Origin: Scytonematopsis contorta HA4267-MV1
Lineage (GTDB): Bacteria > Cyanobacteriota > Cyanobacteriia > Cyanobacteriales > Nostocaceae
Assembly (NCBI GenBank): GCA_019359035.1
Contig: JAHHIC010000092.1
Coordinates: 1 to 51,817, forward strand
Direction: 5' to 3'
DNA: 51,817 nt
Position numbers and translations under genes: made by a program. Below are positions 7,909 to 16,477 of this stretch, one piece after another (position 1 is the stretch's first letter; every line of letters begins with the position of its first letter). A model generated the notes under the pieces. The model was not told the DNA's origin. It saw nothing but the letters and a program-made list of their open reading frames with translations, and made no database searches.

Positions 7909-8985
7909 TTAGCAAATTCTTGGTAGTTGTTCTCCTACGAGCATGTCAACAATACGTTCTGCTCCGAAGGCTGTTTTTAATAAGACAGTACCAGGGGGAG
8001 AGGAAATTACTTCACCGATAATACGTGAGTTTTTTCCTGCTGGATGAGATTTCATTGCTGATAAAATAGCTTGAGCGTTTTCTTTTGGTGCTACTACTAC
8101 TAATTTACCTTCGTTTGCTAAATATAATGGGTCTAAACCAAGAATTTCACAAATGCCTTTGACTTCTTCTCGTACTGGTATAGACTCTTCATATAAACGA
8201 ATTGCAACATCGGAACTAAGGGCAAATTCGTTTAATACTGTTGCTAAACCACCGCGTGTTGCGTCTCGCATTGCGTGAATTTGTGGGCAAACTTTGAGTA
8301 TAGTTTCCACTAAATTATTTAATGGTTGACAATCACTTTCTATATCTGTTTCTAGTGCTAGTTCCCCACGAGCAATTAAAATTGCTGCACCATGATTCCC
8401 TAGTTCCCCATTGATAATTACTACATCTGTTGGTTGAAGGTTATGAGCGGAAATTGAAATTCCAAGGGGTATTACACCTATTCCAGTTGTATTAATGAAT
8501 AATTTATCTGCTGAACCACGATTTACAACTTTTGTGTCACCGGTGACGATTTGTACGCCAGATTTTTGGGCTGCAAGTTGCATACTATCAACAACCTGAC
8601 GCAAGGTTTTTATTGGTAAACCTTCTTCTAAAATAACACTACAAGTTAAATATAAAGGTTTTGCACCGCTAACAGCTAAATCATTCACTGTTCCATTAAC
8701 AGCTAATTCACCTATGTTACCTCCGGGAAAAAATAAGGGGTCTACTACATAAGAATCTGTGGTAAAGGCAAGTCTATTTCCCTGTTGCATTAAACTTGCT
8801 AAATCAAAAGTCGCTTGGTCTTCTAATTCTGAGATAATTGGATTATCAAAAGTATTAATAAATATATCATTAATTAAATCGCGCATGGCTTTACCACCGC
8901 TACCATGCGCTAATGTAATATGAGTATCGCGAATTTTATTTTGGCGACGCTGTATTTTTTCGATATTTTTAAATAGAGGATTCAT
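7909..8985 (-). CDS. hypE: Carbamoyl dehydratase HypE
   Basis: 358 residues. HypE dehydrates the carbamoyl group on its C-terminal Cys to a cyanide, used as an Fe ligand in the NiFe site. It ends PRIC, the conserved catalytic terminal cysteine. The AIR-synthase-like ATP-binding domain is visible (THITLAHGSGGKAMRDLI, FTTDSYVVDPLFFPGGNIG, DATRGGLATVLNE). It starts with an ATG overlapping the stop of hypD by one base (TAATG). Confidence 0.96.
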   Translation of the reverse strand: MNPLFKNIEKIQRRQNKIRDTHITLAHGSGGKAMRDLINDIFINTFDNPIISELEDQATFDLASLMQQGNRLAFTTDSYVVDPLFFPGGNIGELAVNGTVNDLAVSGAKPLYLTCSVILEEGLPIKTLRQVVDSMQLAAQKSGVQIVTGDTKVVNRGSADKLFINTTGIGVIPLGISISAHNLQPTDVVIINGELGNHGAAILIARGELALETDIESDCQPLNNLVETILKVCPQIHAMRDATRGGLATVLNEFALSSDVAIRLYEESIPVREEVKGICEILGLDPLYLANEGKLVVVAPKENAQAILSAMKSHPAGKNSRIIGEVISSPPGTVLLKTAFGAERIVDMLVGEQLPRIC

Positions 8986-10118
8986 TAATTAATAGTTTTG
9001 ATTTTTGAGTTTTTATTTTTAAGTTTAAAAGCATATTTATAGTAAGCTGCACATGCTCCTTCTGAGGAGACCATACAAGTACCAAGGGGATTTTCTGGGG
9101 TGCAAGCTGTACCAAATACTTTACATTGCTGAGGTTTTAATACACCTTTAAGAATTTCTCCGCATTGACAAGCTTTATGGTCGGCTACTTTTATATTAGG
9201 TATATTGAATTTAATTTCAGCATCAAATTGAGCATATTTAGAATTAATTTTGAAGCCAGAATCTGAAATATCTCCTAATCCTCTCCATTCAAAATATTCT
9301 CTGACTGAAAATACTTCATTAATGGCTGCGAGCGCAACAGTATTTCCTTCTGGTTTTACTAGTCTGTTATATTGATTTTCTACTTCGCAGCGATTATCTA
9401 CCAACTGTCGTAAAAGCATCCAAATTGATTGGAGAATATCTAATGGTTCAAAACCAGAAATTACAATTGGTTTGTGATAATATTGGGAAATAAATTCATA
9501 AGGGTCTGTACCAATAACTACGCTTACATGACCTGGCCCTACAAAGCCATCTAGTTGTAAGTCAGAGTTATTTAATAATGCTTTTAGTGCAGGAATCACT
9601 AAGACGTGATTGCAAAACATGCTGAAGTTATTAATATTTTCTGCTGCTGCTTGCAAAATAGTTAAGGCTGTACTGGGAGCGGTTGTTTCAAATCCGATGC
9701 AGAAAAATACCACTTCTTTATGAGGATTTTCTTTGGCGATTTGTAAGCAATCTAAGGGAGAGTAAACCATGCGAATATCTGCACCTTGTGCTTTGGCTTG
9801 CAGTAAGCTGGTCTGAGAACCGGGAACTCTCATTGCGTCACCAAAGGTTGTGAAAATAACATTATTATTTTGGGCTATGGAAATAGCATCGTCAATTCTT
9901 CCTTTTGGCATTACGCATACTGGACAACCAGGCCCGTGAATTAGTTCTATATTTTTGGGTAGTACTTCTTCTATGCCATATTTAAAAATTGAGTGGGTAT
10001 GACCTCCACATACTTCCATTATTTTGATATGTTTTCCTATGACGTGTGATAGTTTTTCTATCTGCCATAGTAAGGCTTCTCCTTTGTAGGTGTCACGAAA
10101 TTCATCTACGTATTTCAT
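8985..10118 (-). CDS. hypD: Hydrogenase formation protein HypD
   Basis: 377 residues. HypD, with HypC, holds the Fe atom while CN and CO are added. Signature Cys motifs: EVCGGHTHSIFKYG (about 38), GPGCPVCVMP (about 63-72), and the C-terminal 4Fe-4S motif CQCGEILKGV plus GTACTPENPLGTCMVSSEGAC. It overlaps hypE by one base. An STRR heptamer array lies between it and hypC. Confidence 0.96.
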   Translation of the reverse strand: MKYVDEFRDTYKGEALLWQIEKLSHVIGKHIKIMEVCGGHTHSIFKYGIEEVLPKNIELIHGPGCPVCVMPKGRIDDAISIAQNNNVIFTTFGDAMRVPGSQTSLLQAKAQGADIRMVYSPLDCLQIAKENPHKEVVFFCIGFETTAPSTALTILQAAAENINNFSMFCNHVLVIPALKALLNNSDLQLDGFVGPGHVSVVIGTDPYEFISQYYHKPIVISGFEPLDILQSIWMLLRQLVDNRCEVENQYNRLVKPEGNTVALAAINEVFSVREYFEWRGLGDISDSGFKINSKYAQFDAEIKFNIPNIKVADHKACQCGEILKGVLKPQQCKVFGTACTPENPLGTCMVSSEGACAAYYKYAFKLKNKNSKIKTIN

Positions 10119-10140
10119 CTTTAAGTTTTAAGGTTTGAGT

Positions 10141-10198
10141 TTCCAAGACCAATCACCAATCACCAATCACCAATTACCAATTACCAATCACCAATTAA
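10141..10198. repeat. STRR heptamer array
   Basis: Consecutive seven-base units (accaatc / accaatt) fill the space between hypD and hypC. Such short tandem repeats are common between genes in Nostoc-type genomes. Confidence 0.85.
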
Positions 10199-10449
10199 TA
10201 ATCAACCATTATTTCTGCTAATTCTTGCAATAATTTTAATGTTTCGTTGGCTTCTTTTTCGTTGATTCTATTCATCGCGAAGCCTACATGAACTAGTACC
10301 CATTCTCCTATGCAAGATTCAGGAGGATGTTGTTGGTCAACTATACAGGCTATGTTTATTTGACGTTTTACTCCTCCTACGTTTACTGTTGCTAATTTTT
10401 TTTGTGTGTCTGTTATTTCTATGATTTGTCCGGGGATTCCTAGGCACAT
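10195..10449 (-). CDS. hypC: Hydrogenase assembly chaperone HypC
   Basis: 84 residues, standard size. It begins MCLGIPGQIIEI, with the essential Cys2 and the HypC signature (M-C-L-[AG]-[IV]-P). HypC binds HypD and carries the Fe(CN)2CO unit to the large subunit. An aagga RBS precedes the ATG. The second half has VLVHVGFAMNRI typical of the family. Confidence 0.96.
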   Translation of the reverse strand: MCLGIPGQIIEITDTQKKLATVNVGGVKRQINIACIVDQQHPPESCIGEWVLVHVGFAMNRINEKEANETLKLLQELAEIMVDY

Positions 10450-10480
10450 ATTGTTCCTTTTATTCCTTTTAACAAACTTA

Positions 10481-10513
10481 CTCTTGTGGGGTGGGCATCC
10501 TTGCCCGCCCGAA
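10481..10513. repeat. REP-like core repeat
   Basis: cttgtggggtgggcatcc and ttgcccgcccg form the same palindrome core found inside the MITE-like elements (1928-1960, 41893-41921) and at 48146-48176. It sits in the gap between hypF and hypC. Confidence 0.7.
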
Positions 10514-10536
10514 TATGATGTATATGTTTTTTATTT

Positions 10537-12957
10537 TTAAAACAGCTTATTGATAATTTTTGCTGCGGTGATTATGGCTTGTCCTAATGATATGCTTCCG
10601 TCGTTACTGGGGGTTTGGCTGTGGGTGATTACTTGTATTCCAGATGTTTGTAGTTCTGATTTTACTTGTTCTAATAAGATGCGGTTTTGAAATACCCCTC
10701 CGGTTAGTGCTACTTGCTGGAATGAGTTTTGCTGGGAGAGCTTATTTACCATTTCAATAATAGTTTTACTTAAGCCTTTATGAAATTTTGTGGCTATTAT
10801 TGCTGATGATGTTTTTTGCTTGAGGTCTTCTAACAATTTTTGCCACATTGGGCTTGAGTCTATACAGTTAATATTATCTAATATATTTATTTGGAAAGGA
10901 TATGTTAATGTTTCTTCATTTATATATGTACTGATATCAATTAGGGCTTCCATTTCTATGGCTGCTTGTCCTTCATAGTGAGATTTTTCTGGACAAATAC
11001 CTATTGCTGCTGCTACTGCGTCAAATAATCTTCCTGCTGATGAGGCTAAGGGTGAGTTTATTTTTTTTGAGATGAGTTGATTGAGTAAGTTTAATGGTTT
11101 AGTTTGTAAGAATTGTATTAATTCTGTTTCTCCATATTTATTATTTAATTCTTCCCAGGTGAAGGTCGATATTAATTGGGCATAGGTATTTCGCCAAGGC
11201 TCTTTTATTGCTTGTTCTCCACCAATCATTGCTACTGGTTTAAATGTTGCTAAGCGAGTAAAGTTACAATAATCTGCTAACAAAAATTCTCCACCCCAGA
11301 TTGTATTGTCTTCTCCGTAGCCTAAACCGTCTAAAGCAATACCTAAAATTGGTTGTGTGTTTAATGGAATCCCATTTTCTGCCATACAAGCAGCTATGTG
11401 AGCATGATGATGTTGGATGTCGTAAATTTCTATTTTATTGGCGCTTGCTAGTTGTTTTCCAAGTTTTGTTGATAAATATTCTGGGTGTTTGTCGATAGCG
11501 ATGGCTTCTGGTTGATGTGCAAATAAATTTAAGTATAAATTTAAGGTATTTTGATAAGCTGTATAATTAGCGTTATTTTCTAAATCGCCTAGATGTTGTG
11601 ATAATATTGCTTGTCCATTTTGTAATAGACAAAAAGTATTTTTTAACTCACCACCCATTGCTAAAATCTCAGGGATATTATCAAATCCAGGGGGGAAATT
11701 GATGGGTGCTGGTGCGTAACCTCTTGCTCGACGTATTATTTGTGTTTTATTATTAACGACTCGTACGACTGAATCATCTAGTCGGTTTACTATTTCTCTG
11801 TTATGTAGCAGAAAATAATCAGCAATTTCTTTTAATTGTTCTTTTGCTTCGTCGTTGTCAATACATTGCGGTTCATCGGAAATATTACCACTGGTTAAAA
11901 CAATAGGACGATTCATCCGCTTGAGAATTAAGTGGTGTAAGGGGGTATAAGGTAACATAAAGCCTAAGGTATTTTGACCTGGTGCTACAGAAGGTGCAAT
12001 AAAATTCTCTGACCTAACCCCCCTACCCCCCTTCCCTATGAGGGAAGGGGGGGAATTTCCTACTCCCCACTCCCCATTCCCCACTCCCCTTCTTATCAAT
12101 ACGATTGGTGCTGCGGAACTTTCTAATAATTCTTTTTCTTTTATGTTTGGGGTACAGTATTTTTCAATTACTTCTATATCTCTTGCCATTAAAGCAAAGG
12201 GTTTATGATATCGCTTTTTATTGTTTCTAAGTTTTTGGACTGCGCTTTCGTTTGTTGCGTCACAAGCGAGATGAATTCCACCTATACCTTTTATTGCTAC
12301 TATTTCACCTTTTTGTAAAAGTGTACAAACAGCATCCACGTCATCTAACATTGAGAACATGTAAGCTATTATTGGTTTTCCGTCAGCACGTTCTAACCAT
12401 GCTTTGGGTCCACAAGTATGACAAGCTGTTGGTTGAGCGTGAAAACGACGATTTTCAACATGATTATATTCTTTTTCGCATTGCGGACACATGCTAAAAG
12501 CTTTCATGCTGGTATTTTTTCTGTCGTAGGGTATTGCCCTAATAATACTTAATCGTGGTCCGCAATGGGTACAGTTTGTGAACGGGTAGCGATACCAGCG
12601 ACTATAAGGGTCGAAAATTTCCTGTTGACATTGGGGACATGTGGCTGCATCGGGAGTTATTTCTGTTTTTATTTTGTTATTTATACTGTTAGAAATAATA
12701 AAGTCATCGATAGATAATTTGCCTATATGAGGTTTACGTATAATTTTATTTATTTTTGCTAAAGGTGGATATTCTTTTTGTAGTCGTATAACAAATTTTT
12801 CTATAGATTCGCTACTACCAAATACTCTAATTAAAACTCCTTCTCCATCGTTACAAACATCGCCTTTTAATCCACAAGCTTTTGCTAGACGATATACAGT
12901 AGGACGAAATCCCACTCCTTGAACAGTACCATGAACCCTTATTTCTTCAGTAGACAT
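10537..12957 (-). CDS. hypF: Carbamoyltransferase HypF
   Basis: 806 residues from the ATG at 12957. HypF makes the carbamoyl group that HypE turns into CN. Domains in order: acylphosphatase (RVHGTVQGVGFRPTVYRLAK, about 1-90), two zinc fingers (CPQCQQEI, CTHCGP, CPQCEKEY, CHTCGP, about 105-190), YrdC-like Sua5 domain (about 200-390), and Kae1-like carbamoyltransferase (HHHAHIAACMAE about 530; ALTGGVFQNRILLE near the end). The longer reading frame to 13140 is an artefact of a translated 21-bp tandem repeat (MAIYRVL units). A dispersed repeat is inserted in frame near residues 290-320. Confidence 0.95.
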   Translation of the reverse strand: MSTEEIRVHGTVQGVGFRPTVYRLAKACGLKGDVCNDGEGVLIRVFGSSESIEKFVIRLQKEYPPLAKINKIIRKPHIGKLSIDDFIISNSINNKIKTEITPDAATCPQCQQEIFDPYSRWYRYPFTNCTHCGPRLSIIRAIPYDRKNTSMKAFSMCPQCEKEYNHVENRRFHAQPTACHTCGPKAWLERADGKPIIAYMFSMLDDVDAVCTLLQKGEIVAIKGIGGIHLACDATNESAVQKLRNNKKRYHKPFALMARDIEVIEKYCTPNIKEKELLESSAAPIVLIRRGVGNGEWGVGNSPPSLIGKGGRGVRSENFIAPSVAPGQNTLGFMLPYTPLHHLILKRMNRPIVLTSGNISDEPQCIDNDEAKEQLKEIADYFLLHNREIVNRLDDSVVRVVNNKTQIIRRARGYAPAPINFPPGFDNIPEILAMGGELKNTFCLLQNGQAILSQHLGDLENNANYTAYQNTLNLYLNLFAHQPEAIAIDKHPEYLSTKLGKQLASANKIEIYDIQHHHAHIAACMAENGIPLNTQPILGIALDGLGYGEDNTIWGGEFLLADYCNFTRLATFKPVAMIGGEQAIKEPWRNTYAQLISTFTWEELNNKYGETELIQFLQTKPLNLLNQLISKKINSPLASSAGRLFDAVAAAIGICPEKSHYEGQAAIEMEALIDISTYINEETLTYPFQINILDNINCIDSSPMWQKLLEDLKQKTSSAIIATKFHKGLSKTIIEMVNKLSQQNSFQQVALTGGVFQNRILLEQVKSELQTSGIQVITHSQTPSNDGSISLGQAIITAAKIINKLF
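12008..12095. repeat. Dispersed G/C-rich repeat inside hypF
   Basis: The repeat (taacccccctacccccctt, then ccctatgagggaagg) lies inside the hypF reading frame and adds about 30 residues (read as RRGVGNGEWGVGNSPPSLIG and so on) between IVLIRR and APSVAPGQNTLG, which are adjacent in typical HypF. Length is a multiple of three, so the frame is kept. It falls in the YrdC domain surface. Confidence 0.75.
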
Positions 12958-13007
12958 ATTCCAATACTTTTTGCTTAAGGTTTTTGTCGGATTCACAGTA
13001 CAGTTTA

Positions 13008-13130
13008 TCAAGACGCGATAAATCGCCATTAAGACGCGATAAATCGCCATTAAGACGCGATAAATCGCCATTAAGACGCGATAAATCGCCATTAAGACGC
13101 GATAAATCGCCGTCTCTACTGATTTCTGTA
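13008..13130. repeat. 21-bp tandem repeat upstream of hypF
   Basis: Five or more copies of attaagacgcgataaatcgc plus c (21 bp) cover the 150 bp between hypF and the NHL gene. Because 21 is a multiple of three, the array stays open in one frame and looks like a HypF N-terminal extension, but HypF family proteins begin at MSTEEIRVHG. The array ends gataaatcgccgtctctac, as does the array at 37541-37670. Confidence 0.9.
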
Positions 13131-14336
13131 TAATCGCCATAGTAAAATTCGGTTATTGCCGGAATCTGCTATTATTGCTGTTTGTCCGCAAATTTTTATC
13201 CCATAACTCCAATTAAAACTATCTCGTTTGGGTAATCCATAATTTCTATTTTCACCTTTACTCTGAAAATCTTTTTGTCCAGCAATCGCATCTGCTGAAA
13301 CACCTTGTTGTGACACTGGTGGCCATAAAGGTAATTCTGGTTTTTTCCATCCCAATAAACGAGAGTTAGCTGTATCTGCAACAATTAGCCAATCATCAGT
13401 CGTCGCTACACCATAGGGTAAACTCAAACTACTTGCGTTAGGAAAATAAATCCCTTGATTCATTTCCACAGCATTAAAATTTTTTTGCCCCAACACAACC
13501 GCACAGGGTGTATTGTTCTCTGTAGGCATACCATTCCAAATCATGACACGGTTATTTCCCGCATCAATTACAACTAAATTTTCTCCCCAAAAAGCGATAT
13601 CATGACACCAACGCATACTAGAAGCAGAAGGAGAACCTCCACCATTTTCATCACGGTGATGCATATCCGGTTGTCCTAAAACTAAATCAGCGGGTTGTCC
13701 ATTTTCTTCTGGTAATTGATGCCAAACTAAAACCCGACGATTTCCTGTATCCGCAACAAATAACTTTCCTTGATGATAAAAAACTCCATAAGACCAGTTA
13801 AGAGTATTTGCACCTGCTTCTAACTTCCCTCGGTTAGGTTGATTTTCATAAAAATTTGCTTGTCCTAATACTAAATCCGCTGGAACATGACTATCTTGCG
13901 GTACATTTTTCCAAATCAAAACCCGATGATTCCAAGCATCAGCAACAGCCAAACCTTCACCACATTTACAAATTCCAGTGGGTACACTAAAAGTTGAATT
14001 CCCAGGTATACCTTTAGCATTTTGTCCTTCATGAAAAAAATCGGGTTGTCCAATAACCCAATCAGCTGGTTGACTATCTTCTTTTGGTAAACTTTTCCAT
14101 CCCAACAAACGGTGATGTCCTGTATCCGACACCCACAAAGGACCATCTTCTGATATTAAACAAGCACCACGAGGAGCAAACATTTCCACAGCACTAGGAG
14201 ACAAAGGTACTACTAATTCCTCAGGTGTAATAACCTTACCTAAAATCACCTCCGCACCCTTATCAGAAAAAGGAAAACCCTTACCCCCTCTCTTCGCTTG
14301 GCTTTCTTGGCATCTTGGCGGTTCGTTTATTATCAT
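13116..14336 (-). CDS. NHL-repeat beta-propeller protein of the extended hyp operon
   Basis: 406 residues with five to six NHL-like blades, each having a pattern close to VADTGNRRVLVWHQLPEENG, VIDAGNNRVMIWNGMP or VADTANSRLLGWKK. No signal peptide. It corresponds to the NHL gene of the Nostoc extended hyp operon (alr0693-like), thought to be linked to maturation of the small hydrogenase subunit; that is a proposal from the literature, not proven. It lies 15 bp after the TPR gene (14352) and leads into hypF. The propeller is likely a protein-binding scaffold. Confidence 0.85.
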   Translation of the reverse strand: MIINEPPRCQESQAKRGGKGFPFSDKGAEVILGKVITPEELVVPLSPSAVEMFAPRGACLISEDGPLWVSDTGHHRLLGWKSLPKEDSQPADWVIGQPDFFHEGQNAKGIPGNSTFSVPTGICKCGEGLAVADAWNHRVLIWKNVPQDSHVPADLVLGQANFYENQPNRGKLEAGANTLNWSYGVFYHQGKLFVADTGNRRVLVWHQLPEENGQPADLVLGQPDMHHRDENGGGSPSASSMRWCHDIAFWGENLVVIDAGNNRVMIWNGMPTENNTPCAVVLGQKNFNAVEMNQGIYFPNASSLSLPYGVATTDDWLIVADTANSRLLGWKKPELPLWPPVSQQGVSADAIAGQKDFQSKGENRNYGLPKRDSFNWSYGIKICGQTAIIADSGNNRILLWRLYRNQ

Positions 14337-14351
14337 AAGATGAATAAGTTA

Positions 14352-15362
14352 TTAATTATTAGTTATTGACGGAAACGAATCATACAACCTTTCTTGGTTT
14401 TCTATTTCTAATGTAATATCTTGCAAAACTTCAGCTACTAGTGTTGCTTGTTCTACTTGTTGATGCTGTGTAAAAATATTTAAAGCTTCTTGGTAGTAAT
14501 CTCGCGCTTGTAATAAATTATTGATATTTCCTTGTTCTATTTCTTCCAGATTACCCGGTAAATTGAATAAAGCATTAGCTTTATTAGAAATTGTGTTAGC
14601 ATATTCTAAAGGAGTATTGTTAGAATTACGCACCTTCAAAGCTTCATCGTAAGCTGAAATTGCTCGTAAGATATTATCTACAGGATGAGAACTTTGTAAA
14701 TATTGTAATGCGTTACCTAAATTATTTTGCAGCATTGCGTATTCACGAGGATGTTCTGCAAAATTAATATGCTTAAGTGCATCTTCAAATGTCTGTACAG
14801 CTAATCCCTCATATAAATACTTTTGTTCTATTCCGGAAGAGACAGATAGGTAAGCGATAGCAATATTATTATGTAAAATTGCATATTCTTGGGGATATTT
14901 ATGTGCGTTGAAAACCCGTAAAGCTTTCTGGTAAAGTTGGATGCTTTCTCTAACTGATGCTAAGTTAAACGGAACTAAAGATTGCAGTACTAGCCCCAAG
15001 TTCATCTGTGTTCCTGCAACTTCTTCTGGTGAGGATAACTCTTGCAGAATTGGTAGTGCTTCTTCGTAATAATTTCTGGCTTTTAATAAAAATTCAGCAT
15101 CTGTATCTGGAATAGTTTTAAGTGCAGTAGCTATCCCCACTTTTGTTCTAGCTTTGAGTAAAGGATAATCTTCAGCACATATTTCTGAGGCTTTATCATA
15201 TAATTCAATTGCATTTTGTAAATCTTGAGATGATTTAGGCTTTTGTAGAAAACCATCAGCTAGCTCAATCAGCATCTCTATTTTTTCTTGTGTTGTTGCT
15301 GATTCTGATGCAATTGCTAAAAGTGCTGCTGAGACTGTTGAATCTGTAAGATTAGTTGTCAT
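14352..15362 (-). CDS. TPR protein of the extended hyp operon
   Basis: 336 residues, helical, with about six TPR-like repeats (for example DLQNAIELYDKASEICAEDY, FLLKARNYYEEALPILQEL, SIQLYQKALRVFNAH, NILRAISAYDEALKVRN). Soluble. It matches the TPR-type gene of the Nostoc extended hyp operon (alr0691-like). A NifU-like gene that I recall between TPR and NHL genes in Nostoc PCC 7120 is absent here: only 15 bp separate them. Likely a scaffold in HupS maturation (inference). Confidence 0.85.
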   Translation of the reverse strand: MTTNLTDSTVSAALLAIASESATTQEKIEMLIELADGFLQKPKSSQDLQNAIELYDKASEICAEDYPLLKARTKVGIATALKTIPDTDAEFLLKARNYYEEALPILQELSSPEEVAGTQMNLGLVLQSLVPFNLASVRESIQLYQKALRVFNAHKYPQEYAILHNNIAIAYLSVSSGIEQKYLYEGLAVQTFEDALKHINFAEHPREYAMLQNNLGNALQYLQSSHPVDNILRAISAYDEALKVRNSNNTPLEYANTISNKANALFNLPGNLEEIEQGNINNLLQARDYYQEALNIFTQHQQVEQATLVAEVLQDITLEIENQERLYDSFPSITNN

Positions 15363-15453
15363 TCAATCACATAATGTAGAACTTTTATACTTCTTGTGAG
15401 GTGTAAGTCTCTTACACCCTGGATACACAATTACCTAGTGAGATATATACGAC

Positions 15454-15678
15454 TTACTTCATTTTGAAGTCTTTCATTAAAAAAGGCATCATTGTACCTG
15501 TGGTCGTGCTAGATACTAATATAGTTAACCATAATGGTGTTTGAAATTGCACCAAAAATATTAGTATTAGCAATCCGATAATTATACCAGTGGTAGTTTG
15601 TCGTACAAAATATACTGGGTCGCGGAGTAGCTTTCCTTTGAAAAACAACTTGGTAGCAAACCAGGCGATTTGTAACAT
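15454..15678 (-). CDS. Small membrane protein of the extended hyp operon (asr0690-like)
   Basis: 74 residues with two hydrophobic stretches (TGIIIGLLILIFLVQF and LWLTILVSSTTTGTMMPFLM). Nine bp separate it from the upstream small gene. Two small membrane proteins at the head of the hyp operon also occur in Nostoc (asr0689/asr0690). They may anchor maturation or the HupSL heterodimer to the membrane; no experimental role is known to me. Confidence 0.75.
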   Translation of the reverse strand: MLQIAWFATKLFFKGKLLRDPVYFVRQTTTGIIIGLLILIFLVQFQTPLWLTILVSSTTTGTMMPFLMKDFKMK

Positions 15679-15687
15679 CTGTCCCTC

Positions 15688-15951
15688 CTAATTAGTCAAT
15701 ATACCCATCATCAACAGCCATAAAATAGTCGCTGGAATTGCACCTGCTGGGCCAAAAAAACCACCGAGAATTGCGGCTAATTCATAACCTAAATCTTTTC
15801 CGGCTAAAATTATGCCACCAATCACACCACCCGCTATTGAAAATGCTGTTGCAACTAATAACCAAACAAAGCCTGTCACCCAGTTAATATCGCCAGATGC
15901 AAAGCTTGTAATAAAGTCATTTATAAGTGGGTCGTTCAATATTTCTGTCAT
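15688..15951 (-). CDS. Small membrane protein heading the extended hyp operon (asr0689-like)
   Basis: 87 residues, two hydrophobic segments rich in glycine (FVWLLVATAFSIAGGVIGGI and AAILGGFFGPAGAIPATIL). It is the first gene of the minus-strand operon and is divergent from hupS, whose start is 433 bp away. The hyp promoter must therefore lie in 15952-16383. Confidence 0.75.
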   Translation of the reverse strand: MTEILNDPLINDFITSFASGDINWVTGFVWLLVATAFSIAGGVIGGIILAGKDLGYELAAILGGFFGPAGAIPATILWLLMMGILTN

Positions 15952-16383
15952 GTTTTTATCCTTGTACGCCCGTTAAATTTTTTATTTCAACTATTTTATT
16001 TCCGTGATGTGGTTTATTACAGACGCTTCATGCTGATTGGTCTCGGAAACTTAATTTATAGTTTAAGCGATAGTTTTACACTTGGGGGATGCAAGAATTA
16101 CATTTTTTATATAAATGTAAAAATGTAATCTATATATGATTCTAATTTTTTCATAAAGTTTTGCTATAACAATTAATATTATATTAAATTTTTATAATAG
16201 CTTTATTTCTCAGAGAAGATAAAAGCACTGAGATATCCTAAATAAAGTCCGGATGATTACTTGTAATAGAATTTATTTTCGTTTTCCCTACATTACAAGT
16301 ATTTAACCGGACATTATATTACTATAGTTTGCAACCATTTTCACCCAAGTTTTACCTAGTAAACAAGCTAAAAAAGCATAGCA
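15952..16383. promoter_or_regulatory. Divergent hyp / hupSL control region
   Basis: 432 bp between the first hyp-operon gene and the hupS start. It holds two operator-like structures. First, ttacattt at 16098-16105 faces aaatgtaa at 16113-16120, and aaatgtaa repeats directly at 16121-16128. Second, a 21-bp imperfect inverted repeat (16247-16267 and 16292-16312; 17 of 21 match; arms gtccgg...tacttgtaat) with a 24-bp spacer lies about 72 bp before the hupS ATG. No GTA-N8-TAC NtcA consensus was seen. The region is the obvious site for heterocyst control. Confidence 0.7.
16247..16312. promoter_or_regulatory. Inverted repeat upstream of hupS
   Basis: The left arm gtccggatgattacttgtaat and right arm (reverse complement gtccggttaaatacttgtaa plus t) share gtccgg and tacttgtaat exactly, with a five-base mismatch block between. 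Either a dimeric-regulator operator or an RNA stem with a 24-nt loop in the hupS leader. It lies outside the DNA element, so it would still control hupS after excision. Confidence 0.65.
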
Positions 16384-16455
16384 ATGACTAACTTACTATG
16401 GCTACAAGGTGGTGCTTGTTCAGGCAATACCATGTCACTTCTGTTGTCACTATAG
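16384..16455 (+). CDS. hupS: hupS 5' fragment (first 18 codons) cut by the DNA element
   Basis: ATG at 16384 encodes MTNLLWLQGGACSGNTMS, the N-terminus of cyanobacterial uptake hydrogenase small subunits, including the Cys (residue 12) that lies where proximal Fe-S cluster ligands are found. After codon 18 (TCA, 16435-16437) the frame enters the element and stops at 16453-16455 after LLLSL. The remainder is at 23911-24819. Joining at TCA gives a 320-residue HupS. As it stands the fragment is non-functional. Confidence 0.93.
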   Translation: MTNLLWLQGGACSGNTMSLLLSL

Positions 16456-16457
16456 AA
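16438..16457 (+). repeat. attL arm of the hupS element
   Basis: cttctgttgtcactatagaa, the exact reverse complement of 23887-23906. It is the element-side half of the left attachment site. With the right arm and the 4-bp centre CTCA it would form a symmetric attP, as expected for large serine recombinases. Confidence 0.9.
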
Positions 16458-16477
16458 TATTAGAAAAGTTGAAAGTT

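Noticed and set aside
12958-13140. HypF start at 13140
   Set aside because: The extra 61 codons are a translated 21-bp tandem repeat; the family start MSTEEIRVHG is at 12957.
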